Assembly: GCA_016288495.1 (NCBI GenBank)
Contig: JAEEZH010000033.1
Span: 1 to 32,335 of the forward strand
Origin: Lachnospiraceae bacterium
Lineage (GTDB): Bacteria > Bacillota > Clostridia > Lachnospirales > Lachnospiraceae
Direction: 5' to 3'
Length of the DNA: 32,335 bases
Shown in pieces: positions 23,430 to 31,290 of the stretch (position 1 is the stretch's first letter; each line of letters begins with the position of its first letter). Under the pieces are notes generated by a model. That model was not told where the DNA came from. It did no database searches and saw only the letters and a list, made by a program, of their open reading frames with translations. Position numbers and translations under genes: made by a program.

Positions 23430-24048
23430 GTTATACCTGTCGGATGCCAGAAGATGCCTGGCAAACAGTCTTGATTATGCGGTGTATACTCTGGGACTTG
23501 AATTATCCGAATATTATGATATGTTTGTCAAAAATGATATATGTACGCGTTTCGAAAGGGGTGATCCATTCATCGTTTCCGGGAAGTCGGGAGTGGAAAT
23601 AGCGCTTATGGTCATTTCGCAGTGCAGAAGATCTCAGGAATATTTGGAGCGGGTGTATTATGATGGTAAGAGCCCCGAGTATTGGCTCGGATGGGCAATT
23701 GCCTTTTATCAGTGGTATACTTCCTGTTCTCTTAAGCTGTTAAATGAGGAAATACCTATCCTGTCTATGAGGTGTATGTATGATAAATATCATGAGATGG
23801 ATATAATGCATTTCGTGGAAAGGATCAATGAGATCAGACGTGAACAAAGACTCACGACTTATCTGAAAAAATACAGAGAGATGAAGGGATACAGTCAAAG
23901 CGAACTGGCAGCGCTTACAAGAATCCCGTTAAAGACGCTCCAGCATTATGAGCAGGGCGATAAGCCGCTTGACAAAGCCAATGCCGTGTATGTGCTGTCG
24001 TTGGCCAGAGCACTTGACTGCAGGCCGGAATTACTGATCGGTGTATGA
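23410..24048 (+). CDS. HTH partner of the DUF3990 protein (antitoxin candidate)
   Basis: 212 aa. ATG 23410 lies inside the end of the DUF3990 gene (20-base overlap) with GAGGAGG 9 bases upstream, so translation of the two is coupled. The N-terminal part (about 1-70, LANSLDYAVYTLGLELSEYY to VEIALMVI) and the middle segment SPEYWLGWAIAFYQWYTSCS belong to a family I recall next to DUF3990 genes. The C-terminus (about 150-212) is an XRE-type helix-turn-helix: LKKYREMKGYSQSELAALT, RIPLKTLQHYEQGDKPLDKA. A DNA-binding antitoxin that also represses its operon fits the layout. Partner binding is inferred from gene order. Confidence 0.82.
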   Translation: MIRAYNELYLSDARRCLANSLDYAVYTLGLELSEYYDMFVKNDICTRFERGDPFIVSGKSGVEIALMVISQCRRSQEYLERVYYDGKSPEYWLGWAIAFYQWYTSCSLKLLNEEIPILSMRCMYDKYHEMDIMHFVERINEIRREQRLTTYLKKYREMKGYSQSELAALTRIPLKTLQHYEQGDKPLDKANAVYVLSLARALDCRPELLIGV

Positions 24049-24065
24049 TCTGATCCGGCGCTTCC

Positions 24066-24149
24066 TTATTTTGTCATTTTTTTATAAATCGAAAACAGAA
24101 AGCTCCATTTGATATATGATGTCAGAAAGGTTTTGATAATATCTATCAT
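24066..24149 (-). CDS. Possible 27-aa amphipathic peptide gene
   Basis: Too short for the ORF track. On the minus strand AAGGAGG stands 5 bases before ATG 24149, and the frame reads MIDIIKTFLTSYIKWSFLF followed by SIYKKMTK and TAA. The peptide alternates hydrophobic and Lys/Thr/Ser residues and would form a membrane-active helix with a basic tail, like small toxins or signalling peptides. It begins 33 bases after the stop of the 161-aa gene on the same strand, so the two may be cotranscribed. No homolog is recognised. The near-perfect ribosome site is the main support. Confidence 0.5.
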   Translation of the reverse strand: MIDIIKTFLTSYIKWSFLFSIYKKMTK

Positions 24150-24182
24150 GATCGCCTCCTTATGTGTATGGCAGGGTAATGA

Positions 24183-24668
24183 TTAATCCAGCGTCCCGCA
24201 GGAGCACAGGGGTTCAAAGTTATTTTTGAGGAGGAGTTCGTTGATCTCGATCACGTCGCCGGGGCGGTTGTGGATGCAGCTCATGATCAGGGCGTCCCGT
24301 GCATTCCTTGCATATAAAAGGGGCATGGGGTAAAGCCTGAGGGCGTGCTGAACTTCGTCCAGTGTAAAATGAGCGGCGTATAAAAGCCGCAGGATCACGT
24401 CGCGGCGGCGGGTCACTTTTTCCATGGTCACCAGTTTTGAACCGTAGCCGCTGCCTATATCCGCCCACAGGAACACATCTCTTTTCTTAAGATGCTTTTC
24501 CTTCAATTTTTCATTGAAATATCTGGTGAATTCCCTTTCCCGGTCCAGGAGCTCGTCTTCCATGTCGGCGATGTATTTGTCCATGTCGCCGGGATGCGTC
24601 TGCTCCAGCAGTTTCTCCAGCTCGTCTGTTTTCAACTTGTGGTTTTTGTGTTCGTTTGATACACTCAT
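24183..24668 (-). CDS. Conserved cytoplasmic protein divergent from the kinase gene
   Basis: 161 aa from ATG 24668, with GGAGGT 7 bases upstream; the track start five codons earlier falls on the ribosome site itself. The first 40 residues are charged and probably helical (LKTDELEKLLEQTHPGDMD). The core reads FTRYFNEKLKEKHLKKRDVF, LWADIGSGYGSKLVTMEKVT and RRRDVILRLLYAAHFTLDEV, which looks like a diverged Cro-type helix-turn-helix in which a short protein senses or binds a partner. It ends GDVIEINELLLKNNFEPLCSCG. I recall similar proteins near serine/threonine kinases in Lachnospiraceae but know no function. It is divergent from the kinase gene with only 36 bases between start codons, so the two are probably regulated together. 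Confidence 0.75.
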   Translation of the reverse strand: MSVSNEHKNHKLKTDELEKLLEQTHPGDMDKYIADMEDELLDREREFTRYFNEKLKEKHLKKRDVFLWADIGSGYGSKLVTMEKVTRRRDVILRLLYAAHFTLDEVQHALRLYPMPLLYARNARDALIMSCIHNRPGDVIEINELLLKNNFEPLCSCGTLD

Positions 24669-24704
24669 GTTAGTTACCTCCAAAGCCTGATCAAGGGATG
24701 GAAA

Positions 24705-26423
24705 ATGTATTTTGAAGAACTGTATCCGTTAAATGAAGAGCATCATGTCTATGTGGTAAGGGATGCTGATGACGGCAGGATCTATGTAAAAAAGGTTCTG
24801 ACGGTGTATGATGCTGACATTTATTCGTCTCTTTACGATGCTCCTGTCAACGGCCTGCCGCGTATAGTCTCGATCAGTGAGGACAGGGCGGCCGGTACTT
24901 TGACGGTGATCGAGGAATATATTTCCGGGAGGACCATAGAGGAAATGATCGAAAAGGGCCATCTTTTTGATGAAAAGGAGACCATCGGTCATATCCTGGC
25001 TCTGTGTGAGATCCTAAAACAGCTTCATTCAAAAAAAATACCCATCATCCACAGAGATATAAAACCCTCAAATGTAATGCTCACCGATGATGGCAGGCTG
25101 ATCCTGCTGGATATGAATGCAGGCCGTTTTGATCATGGTGAGGCTTCGCGTGATACCAGACTTATCGGAACCGGTGGATACGCGGCGCCGGAACAGTATG
25201 GTTTCGGTACCTCGGGGCCCTACACGGACATATACGGCACCGGTATGCTGATGAAGGCCATGCTCACAGGTGACGCGGCGCTTTCGACGGAATATGAAGG
25301 TGATCTTAAAAATGTGATCCAAAAGTGCTGTGCCGTGGATAAGGAAGACCGTTATCCCGATATTCCCCACCTGATGCAGGCGTTGAATACTGTTCAAAAG
25401 GATAATATTCCCAAAAAGCAGTCAAACGGCATCGGAAAAGCTGTATTGTTTGCGTCGGCTGCAGCAATTATTGCGATCATCATCTTTGTCATCTCTTTTT
25501 TCATATTATCACAAAAGTTTGCAGGAAACACCCACCCTGAAGGTGGTTATTTCCCCGCACATGAAAATGAGATAAATACCCCTTCCCTTTCTTCCGAATT
25601 GTTGGATGAGATATGTACTTCATATAAGGGAAGCAGCGGCAGCGCGCTGACCATAAAGCGTGACGGCAGTGCGGTGTATTACTGCGACGCCAACGAGTAC
25701 AGTGAGATCCTGTGTCCCTGGAAATATGAAGACGGAGTGCTCACGGTCAGTTTATCAAAGCTGCATTGTGATATCAGTGCCGTGGTGAAGGACGATGATC
25801 TTTCATCCCTCAGATTTTGTTCTCAGAGCAAAAACTGGGATGATGAAGATTTTGTCCGGCTGGATAAGACAGATGAGACCTATGAAAAAAAGGCACTGAG
25901 ACCATATGATAAAAAATTTACCGTAAACAAAAACGGATGCCTGGAAATAAGGATATCGGATATGGTCTTTGAATTTCCCAAGTATTATTGCGAATATCCG
26001 CGTGAAAAGTATTCGGATCAGTATGCCATGGTCATCAGCGCGGATCCCGATAAAAAAGAAGTTAAGAGCATCGCTTTTTCCTGTGAAAAGTATGATGATT
26101 TTGGCACTTTGGGGGAGTTCATGCCCGGGGCGGCCAGACTTTTCGGAGCCGGTTTTCTGGAGAATGCGGAGCCGGTCGGCGAAGTGAAAACAGGCAGCAT
26201 ACAGGGGCACAAGACCTACGATGTGGAGCTTAAGGGTATTTTGGACAGGGAATTCGGTTATCTTTACGGAAGGGATACGAAGGCGAGGGTTTTGTTTATC
26301 TGCGATGAGGATAAGGAGCAGCTTATAAAGATGATCATGTCCGATTCCTGTGAGGATGAGGCAGACATAGATCTGTCGGAGTTTTATACCATAACCGACA
26401 ATGTGATGGGGATCGATCAGTGA
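24705..26423 (+). CDS. Transmembrane serine/threonine protein kinase, non-PASTA ectodomain
   Basis: 572 aa. AAGGGATGG precedes ATG 24705. Residues 1 to about 230 are a Hanks-type kinase: a poorly conserved glycine-rich segment, RIYVKKVL with the ATP-binding Lys (about 29), HRDIKPSNVML (116-126), DMN at 136-138 in place of DFG but keeping the metal-binding Asp, and GTGGYAAPEQYG (activation segment end). One membrane span lies at about 243-268. The ectodomain (about 290-572) has no PASTA repeats. It has two predicted beta-rich domains, SGSALTIKRDGSAVYYC to SQSKNWDDEDFV and LEIRISDMVFEFPKYY to LFICDEDKEQLIKMI, matching those of the zinc-ribbon protein at 20689. It probably senses an external signal and phosphorylates cytoplasmic targets. 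Substrates unknown. Confidence 0.9.
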   Translation: MYFEELYPLNEEHHVYVVRDADDGRIYVKKVLTVYDADIYSSLYDAPVNGLPRIVSISEDRAAGTLTVIEEYISGRTIEEMIEKGHLFDEKETIGHILALCEILKQLHSKKIPIIHRDIKPSNVMLTDDGRLILLDMNAGRFDHGEASRDTRLIGTGGYAAPEQYGFGTSGPYTDIYGTGMLMKAMLTGDAALSTEYEGDLKNVIQKCCAVDKEDRYPDIPHLMQALNTVQKDNIPKKQSNGIGKAVLFASAAAIIAIIIFVISFFILSQKFAGNTHPEGGYFPAHENEINTPSLSSELLDEICTSYKGSSGSALTIKRDGSAVYYCDANEYSEILCPWKYEDGVLTVSLSKLHCDISAVVKDDDLSSLRFCSQSKNWDDEDFVRLDKTDETYEKKALRPYDKKFTVNKNGCLEIRISDMVFEFPKYYCEYPREKYSDQYAMVISADPDKKEVKSIAFSCEKYDDFGTLGEFMPGAARLFGAGFLENAEPVGEVKTGSIQGHKTYDVELKGILDREFGYLYGRDTKARVLFICDEDKEQLIKMIMSDSCEDEADIDLSEFYTITDNVMGIDQ

Positions 26424-26454
26424 GAGAGTCTCTTTTTTCCGTTATCCGGTACAC

Positions 26455-26484
26455 TTGAACAGAGGATGAGGATTGTGGTAAAAT
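26455..26484 (+). promoter_or_regulatory. Promoter of the proC operon
   Basis: TTGAAC and TAAAAT are 18 bases apart, with TGTGG immediately before the -10. It lies 34 bases before ATG 26518 and is the last clear promoter before birA, so proC to birA may be one transcript. Confidence 0.65.
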
Positions 26485-26517
26485 AGGCTTTGGTTTTTCT
26501 TTAAGAGGAGGGCGATC

Positions 26518-27312
26518 ATGAAAATAGGATTCATAGGCTGCGGCAATATGGCGAGAGCCATGATAAACGGTATCATAAAAGGAAAGGTGACAGCACCCGG
26601 GGATATATTCGTGAGTGCGCGTTCCATAGAGTCGGTGGACAAGGCGGTAAGTGATTTCAAAGTCACGGGCTGCAAGACCAACAGTGAAGTGGTGACTGCA
26701 TCGGATGTGGTGATCTATGCGGTAAAGCCTCAGGTATATGAGACCGTGATAAAGGAGACCGCAGGATGTTTTGACCAGGACAAGATCGCGGTTTCCATAG
26801 CACCGGGCAAGAGCCTTGAGTGGATGGGAAAGCTTTTCCCCGCAGGGACCAAGATAATCCGTGCAAATCCCAATACGCCTGCCATGGTGGGGGAGGGCAT
26901 CACGGCATATTGCACTAACGCGGCTGTTGATACATATGACAAGGCTATAGTGACTGAGATACTGGGAAGTTTTGGCAGCAGCGTCGAGATGAGTGAAAAT
27001 CAGATGGCCGGATTTATTTCCATCTGCGGCAGCTCTCCCGCATATGTTTATATGATGATAGATGCCATGGCAGACGGAGGCGTGCTGGCGGGCATTCCCA
27101 AGGCCACAGCCATCAGGCTGGCGGCACAGGCGGTCCTGGGATCCGCAAAAATGGTGCTGGAGACCGGAGAGCATCCGGACCTTTTGAAGGATCAGGTCTG
27201 CTCCCCCGCAGGGACTACCATAGAGGCTGTGAGAGTTCTGGAGGGAATGGGCTTCAGGGCAGCTGTCATAGAGGCGGAAAAGGCATGCGCAGATAAAGCT
27301 GCATCCATGTAG
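26518..27312 (+). CDS. proC: Pyrroline-5-carboxylate reductase
   Basis: 264 aa. Last step of proline synthesis: NAD(P)H-dependent reduction of pyrroline-5-carboxylate in the cytoplasm. AAGAGGAGGGCGATC precedes ATG 26518. The Rossmann start KIGFIGCGNMARAMINGI binds the cofactor, YAVKPQVYE and RANPNTPAMVGEG are family motifs, and the C-terminal dimerisation/substrate domain has GSSPAYVYMMIDAMADGGV and VCSPAGTTIEAVRVLE. Length is normal. It leads a tight five-gene series (proC, methyltransferase, SPFH, argF, birA) with gaps under 10 bases, and shares the arginine/proline theme with argF. Confidence 0.96.
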   Translation: MKIGFIGCGNMARAMINGIIKGKVTAPGDIFVSARSIESVDKAVSDFKVTGCKTNSEVVTASDVVIYAVKPQVYETVIKETAGCFDQDKIAVSIAPGKSLEWMGKLFPAGTKIIRANPNTPAMVGEGITAYCTNAAVDTYDKAIVTEILGSFGSSVEMSENQMAGFISICGSSPAYVYMMIDAMADGGVLAGIPKATAIRLAAQAVLGSAKMVLETGEHPDLLKDQVCSPAGTTIEAVRVLEGMGFRAAVIEAEKACADKAASM

Positions 27313-27320
27313 TTTGTCAT

Positions 27321-28094
27321 ATGATAACCAGCATAGAGAATAAACAGCTCAAAAATATACGTCAGCTTCTGGACCGGACTTCGGCCAGGAAAAAACAGGG
27401 CCTCTTTGTGGCAGAGGGTGTCAGGATGTTTGAGGAGACTCCCGATAAGCTGATCGACAGGATATATGTGTCGGAAAGCTTTACAGTCAGGAACCGGGAG
27501 CTTTACGAAACGAAGGTTAAGGCTCACCCTTATGAGGTGGTGGAAGACGGCATATTCAGGCGTCTTTCCGATACCAATAATCCGCAGGGAGTGCTGGTGA
27601 CGGTACATATACCCGAATATGATGAGGACAGATTCATAGATGATATCCCCGCGGGAGACTGTCTGGTACTGAACAGGATCCAGGATCCCGGTAACCTGGG
27701 CACCATGATCAGGACTGCAGAGGCAGCGGGCATGAGTGCCGTGATCATGGATGAGGGCTGTGCGGATATTTTTAATCCAAAGGTGATACGATCCACCATG
27801 GGTTCTGTGTACAGGGTTCCTTTTCTGGTAACCGGGGATCTTGGGCTGCTTATGTCAAAGATGAAGGACAAGGGCTTTTGTTTTGTGGCGGGAGATCTGA
27901 AGGGTACTGATTTTTTTGAGGCCAAAAGGCCGGAAGGATATGCCGGCATCCTTATAGGTAATGAGGGTAACGGCCTGGACGAGGAGATTTTGGAAGCATC
28001 GGATATCAGGCTTCGCATACCGATGGAGGGAGAGGTTTCATCCCTTAACGCAGCGGTCAGCGCGGCTTTGTTTATGTTTTTTTTAAGGAGGTAG
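27321..28094 (+). CDS. TrmH/SpoU-family RNA 2'-O-methyltransferase
   Basis: 257 aa. Transfers methyl from S-adenosylmethionine to a ribose 2'-OH of rRNA or tRNA. The N-terminal part (about 1-95) is the SpoU substrate-binding type: SIENKQLKNIRQLL, QGLFVAEGVRMFEE, then RLSDTNNPQGVLVTV. The C-terminal SPOUT knot has the three motifs NRIQDPGNLGTMIRTAEAAG, IGNEGNGL and IPMEGEVSSLNAAVSAAL. It begins 8 bases after proC. The exact modified nucleotide cannot be deduced; many Firmicutes relatives are annotated as 23S rRNA methyltransferases of the RlmB/TsnR group. Confidence 0.92.
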   Translation: MITSIENKQLKNIRQLLDRTSARKKQGLFVAEGVRMFEETPDKLIDRIYVSESFTVRNRELYETKVKAHPYEVVEDGIFRRLSDTNNPQGVLVTVHIPEYDEDRFIDDIPAGDCLVLNRIQDPGNLGTMIRTAEAAGMSAVIMDEGCADIFNPKVIRSTMGSVYRVPFLVTGDLGLLMSKMKDKGFCFVAGDLKGTDFFEAKRPEGYAGILIGNEGNGLDEEILEASDIRLRIPMEGEVSSLNAAVSAALFMFFLRR

Positions 28095-28097
28095 ATT

Positions 28098-29012
28098 ATG
28101 CCCGGATTAGTTTTGTTTCTGTTGATGGTGATCATCTTTATCGTGCTTGCATGTGTAAAGATCGTGCCTCAGGCTCATGCTTATGTCATAGAGCGCTTCG
28201 GGATGTATGTGGCTACACTGAATGCGGGGATCAATTTTATCATTCCCGTTATCGACAGGGTGGCAAGGCGTGTGTCTCTTAAGGAGCAGGTTGTGGACTT
28301 TGCTCCCCAGCCCGTTATCACAAAGGATAACGTTACCATGCGGATAGATACCATAGTATTTTTCCAGATCATCGATCCCAAGCTTTATACTTATGGTGTG
28401 GAGAATCCGCTGATGGCTATCGAGAATCTGACCGCTACCACTTTGAGAAATATCATAGGTGATATGGAGCTGGATCAGACCCTCACTTCCAGAGAGACCA
28501 TCAACTCACAGATGAGAGCCCAGCTGGATACGGCTACCGATCCCTGGGGTATCAGGATAAACAGAGTGGAGCTTAAGAACATCATTCCCCCCGCTCCCAT
28601 TCAGGAAGCCATGGAGAAGCAGATGAAGGCAGAGCGTGAGAGACGTGAGGCCATCCTTCGCGCAGAGGGTGAGAAGAAATCCACCATTCTGGTGGCAGAG
28701 GGTAAAAAGGAATCGGCTATCCTTGATGCACAGGCAGAAAAAGAGGCAGCCATCCTTCATGCAGAGGCTCAGAAGGAGCGTATGATCAGGGAGGCAGAAG
28801 GTAAGGCAGAGGCTATCCTGAGAGTACAGCAGGCGACTGCAGACGGTATCAAGATGATAAAAGAGGCAGGCGCTGATGAGTCTGTTCTCAAACTCAAGAG
28901 CCTGGAAGCATTTGAAAAAGCAGCTGACGGTCAGGCTACAAAGATCATTATACCTTCGGAGATCCAGGGTATCGCAGGTCTGGCCACATCAGTTAAAGAG
29001 GTACTGAAATAA
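28098..29012 (+). CDS. SPFH/stomatin-like membrane protein (QmcA type)
   Basis: 304 aa. The N-terminal membrane anchor (about 3-21, [19 protein letters not shown]) is followed by the SPFH/band 7 domain: [39 protein letters not shown] and [20 protein letters not shown]. An Ala/Glu-rich coiled coil (about 175-245, repeating AEGEKK, AEGKKE and AEKEAA units) follows, and the C-terminus is hydrophobic ([14 protein letters not shown]). These proteins form membrane rings or microdomains that organise or control membrane proteases. The usual NfeD partner is not next to it. AAGGAGG overlaps the methyltransferase end as its ribosome site, and its stop codon overlaps the argF ATG by one base. Confidence 0.93.
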   Translation: MPGLVLFLLMVIIFIVLACVKIVPQAHAYVIERFGMYVATLNAGINFIIPVIDRVARRVSLKEQVVDFAPQPVITKDNVTMRIDTIVFFQIIDPKLYTYGVENPLMAIENLTATTLRNIIGDMELDQTLTSRETINSQMRAQLDTATDPWGIRINRVELKNIIPPAPIQEAMEKQMKAERERREAILRAEGEKKSTILVAEGKKESAILDAQAEKEAAILHAEAQKERMIREAEGKAEAILRVQQATADGIKMIKEAGADESVLKLKSLEAFEKAADGQATKIIIPSEIQGIAGLATSVKEVLK

Positions 29013-30022
29013 TGGATTTAAAGGGCAGACATTTTTTGACATTAAAGGATTTTACGGCTGAGGAGATAATCTATTTCCTCGATCTGGCCGCGGCGCTCAA
29101 GAAGGCCAAAAAAGCAGGGAAGAACCTGACTTCTCTTCTGGCAGGGAAAAACGTGGCTCTCATTTTTGAAAAGACCAGTACCAGGACCCGCTGTTCCTTT
29201 GAGGTGGCGGCTCACGATCTGGGGATGGGCACCACATATCTGGATCCGAAGGGGTCTCAGATAGGAAAAAAGGAGAGCATAGCGGATACTGCAAATGTGC
29301 TGGGCCGGATGTTTGACGGTATTGAGTACAGGGGGTTCGGCCAGGAGATCGTGGAAGAGCTGGCGGCAAACGCGGGAGTTCCCGTATGGAACGGTCTGAC
29401 GAATGAATATCATCCCACGCAGATGCTGGCGGACATGCTCACGGCCAGAGAATATTTTGGCGGGCTGAAGGGACTCAAGCTTGCGTATATGGGAGACGCC
29501 CGTTATAACATGGGGAATTCCCTTATGATCGTGTGCGCCAAGCTGGGCCTTCATTTTGTGGCCTGTGCTCCGAAGAAGTATTTCCCCAATGCTGCGCTGG
29601 TAAAGCAGTGTGAGGAGTGGGCAAAGGAGAGCGGCGGTTCCATCACTCTTACTGAGGATGCAAAAGAGGGCACAAAGGGAGCCCATATAGTATATACGGA
29701 TGTCTGGGTTTCCATGGGTGAGCCCGATGAGGTGTGGACTGAGAGGATAAATGATCTGACGCCTTATAAGGTGACTATGGACATCATGAACGGCGCTGCC
29801 GACAATGCCATTTTTATGCACTGTCTTCCCGCTTTTCATGACAAAAAGACCGAGATCGGAAAAGAGATGGGCGATAAGTTCGGCTTCGAGGATATGGAGG
29901 TCACGGACGAAGTGTTCCAAAAGTATGCGGATCCCGTATTTGATGAGGCGGAGAACCGTATGCATACCATAAAGGCTGTGATGGCCGCTACTCTGGGCGT
30001 CACAATGGATGACGTAGGGTGA
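29012..30022 (+). CDS. argF: Ornithine carbamoyltransferase
   Basis: 336 aa. Forms citrulline from ornithine and carbamoyl phosphate. [19 protein letters not shown] holds the carbamoyl-phosphate loop STRTR (about 55-59). [25 protein letters not shown] and MHCLPAFHD (Cys about 271) are the remaining active-site signatures, and the SMG loop is [10 protein letters not shown]. Full length, cytoplasmic, normally trimeric. ATG 29012 shares a base with the SPFH stop, so translation is coupled. It could act in biosynthesis (argF) or arginine catabolism (arcB). No arcA or arcC is nearby and it sits with proC, so biosynthesis is more likely, but this cannot be settled here. Confidence 0.95.
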   Translation: MDLKGRHFLTLKDFTAEEIIYFLDLAAALKKAKKAGKNLTSLLAGKNVALIFEKTSTRTRCSFEVAAHDLGMGTTYLDPKGSQIGKKESIADTANVLGRMFDGIEYRGFGQEIVEELAANAGVPVWNGLTNEYHPTQMLADMLTAREYFGGLKGLKLAYMGDARYNMGNSLMIVCAKLGLHFVACAPKKYFPNAALVKQCEEWAKESGGSITLTEDAKEGTKGAHIVYTDVWVSMGEPDEVWTERINDLTPYKVTMDIMNGAADNAIFMHCLPAFHDKKTEIGKEMGDKFGFEDMEVTDEVFQKYADPVFDEAENRMHTIKAVMAATLGVTMDDVG

Positions 30023-30024
30023 CT

Positions 30025-30840
30025 ATGGAAACCGGTATTTTTAATGAACGGTCGATGAAAAGTCTGCTGCATACAAAGCGTATTGGCAGCAGGCTTTTTT
30101 GTCTGTCTCAGGTGGATTCCACAAATGAAGAACTGAAACGGCGTTTTATGGCTGATGAAGGTCTGCCGGATGGTGCTGTGGCGGTCACGTCCGATCAGAC
30201 TGCGGGTAAAGGCAGACGGGGACGTGGCTGGGAGACGCCACCCGGCGTAAATATAGCCATGAGCGTTTTTTTGCGCCCGAAGCTTATGGTTGATGAGGCG
30301 TCCATGCTGACGCTGCTCATGGCTCTGGCTGTCAGCAGGGCATGCAGTGAAGTGACGGGCCAAAAATGTCTGATCAAATGGCCCAACGACGTGATCGTAG
30401 ATGGGAAAAAGATCTGCGGGATCCTTACCGAGATGTCGGTCAGGGATGGTGGGATCGAATATGTGATAGTGGGAGTAGGCGTGAATGTAAATACTCCGGC
30501 GTTTGACGGTGAGCTTTTTGATAAGGCGACATCCCTGATGCTCATGACAGGCAGGAGCTTTGATCTGTGTGAGCTCGCGGCTTTGATAATGGATCATTTT
30601 GAGACTCTGTATGAGACTTTTTTGAACAGAAGGGATCTGGGATTTATAAGGGATGAATACGATTCCCTTCTGGTGAGCCGGGGAAAAAAGGTCAGGATCC
30701 TGGACCCGAAGGGTGATCTTGAGGGCGTATCCCTGGGGATCAATGACCGGGGTGAGCTGCTGGTGGAGCTTTCGGACGGCTCAGTCAGAAATATCTATGC
30801 CGGTGAAGTTTCCGTGAGGGGCGTGTACGGGTATGTATGA
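30025..30840 (+). CDS. birA: Biotin--[acetyl-CoA-carboxylase] ligase, HTH-less
   Basis: 271 aa from ATG 30025; GTG 30019 (GTGA overlap with the argF stop) is an alternative two codons earlier. It activates biotin with ATP and attaches it to biotin-carboxyl-carrier lysines. The catalytic domain starts almost at once with SQVDSTNEELKRR, followed by the biotinyl-AMP loop GKGRRGRGW, LIKWPNDV and GILTEM, and VGVGVNVN. A small SH3-like C-terminal domain (about 220-271, VRILDPKGDLEGVSLGIN) is present. There is no winged-helix DNA-binding domain, so it should not repress biotin genes as E. coli BirA does. It is the last gene of the proC series. Confidence 0.94.
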   Translation: METGIFNERSMKSLLHTKRIGSRLFCLSQVDSTNEELKRRFMADEGLPDGAVAVTSDQTAGKGRRGRGWETPPGVNIAMSVFLRPKLMVDEASMLTLLMALAVSRACSEVTGQKCLIKWPNDVIVDGKKICGILTEMSVRDGGIEYVIVGVGVNVNTPAFDGELFDKATSLMLMTGRSFDLCELAALIMDHFETLYETFLNRRDLGFIRDEYDSLLVSRGKKVRILDPKGDLEGVSLGINDRGELLVELSDGSVRNIYAGEVSVRGVYGYV

Positions 30841-30881
30841 GAGGTAAGTCGCCATTTTATTTGCCATGCTTTATACTATTT

Positions 30882-30914
30882 GTCATTCTGAGCGAAGCAA
30901 CAGGAAGAATCTTT
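30882..30914 (+). repeat. Dispersed hairpin repeat, copy E
   Basis: GTCATTCTGAGCGAAGCAACAGGAAGAATCTTT in the 96-base gap between birA and the next gene. The arms ATTCT/AGAAT are kept and the middle differs from the other copies. A related fragment, GCGAAGCAACAGGAAGCATTCTG, lies in the rubrerythrin leader. Confidence 0.85.
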
Positions 30915-30936
30915 ATAAAAAGGAATTAAGCATATT

Positions 30937-31290
30937 ATGAAAAATAACGACGACCGCACGCTGTGCGCTGCAAATTCATACGAACAGAAATACTATTTTA
31001 ATCCGCGTTTTGCCAACATTCCGGAGGATATACAAAAGGAGCTTCACGTACTCTGTGTTCTTTTTACCGAGGACGTGGGCGGAGTTATCCGTTTTGTATA
31101 CGGCGAGGACGGCACACTTTTGATAGAGACTGCAGCAGATGAGAATGACTATCTGTATGATGAGATCGATGCGGATGTGATGGTGGGTGAGATCCAGAAG
31201 AAACGAAGGGAACTGCTGGAACAGTTGGAAAAATATTATAAGGTGATGTTTTTATCCTCCCCTTCAGGACAGCAGAGTGATCATTTATGA
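30937..31290 (+). CDS. Small conserved protein upstream of dusB (DUF6145-like)
   Basis: 117 aa, function unknown. ATG 30937 has AAAAAGGA 12 bases upstream, a long spacing. The core is well ordered: LCAANSYEQKYYFNPRFANI, IQKELHVLCVLFTEDVGG, FVYGEDGTLLIET and NDYLYDEI, ending in a helix QKKRRELLEQLEKYYKVMFL. I recall this as a short family found just upstream of dusB in Lachnospiraceae (DUF6145), from memory only. The stop overlaps the dusB start as ATGA, so the two are translationally coupled and may share a role in tRNA modification. No signal peptide or membrane span is visible. Confidence 0.8.
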   Translation: MKNNDDRTLCAANSYEQKYYFNPRFANIPEDIQKELHVLCVLFTEDVGGVIRFVYGEDGTLLIETAADENDYLYDEIDADVMVGEIQKKRRELLEQLEKYYKVMFLSSPSGQQSDHL

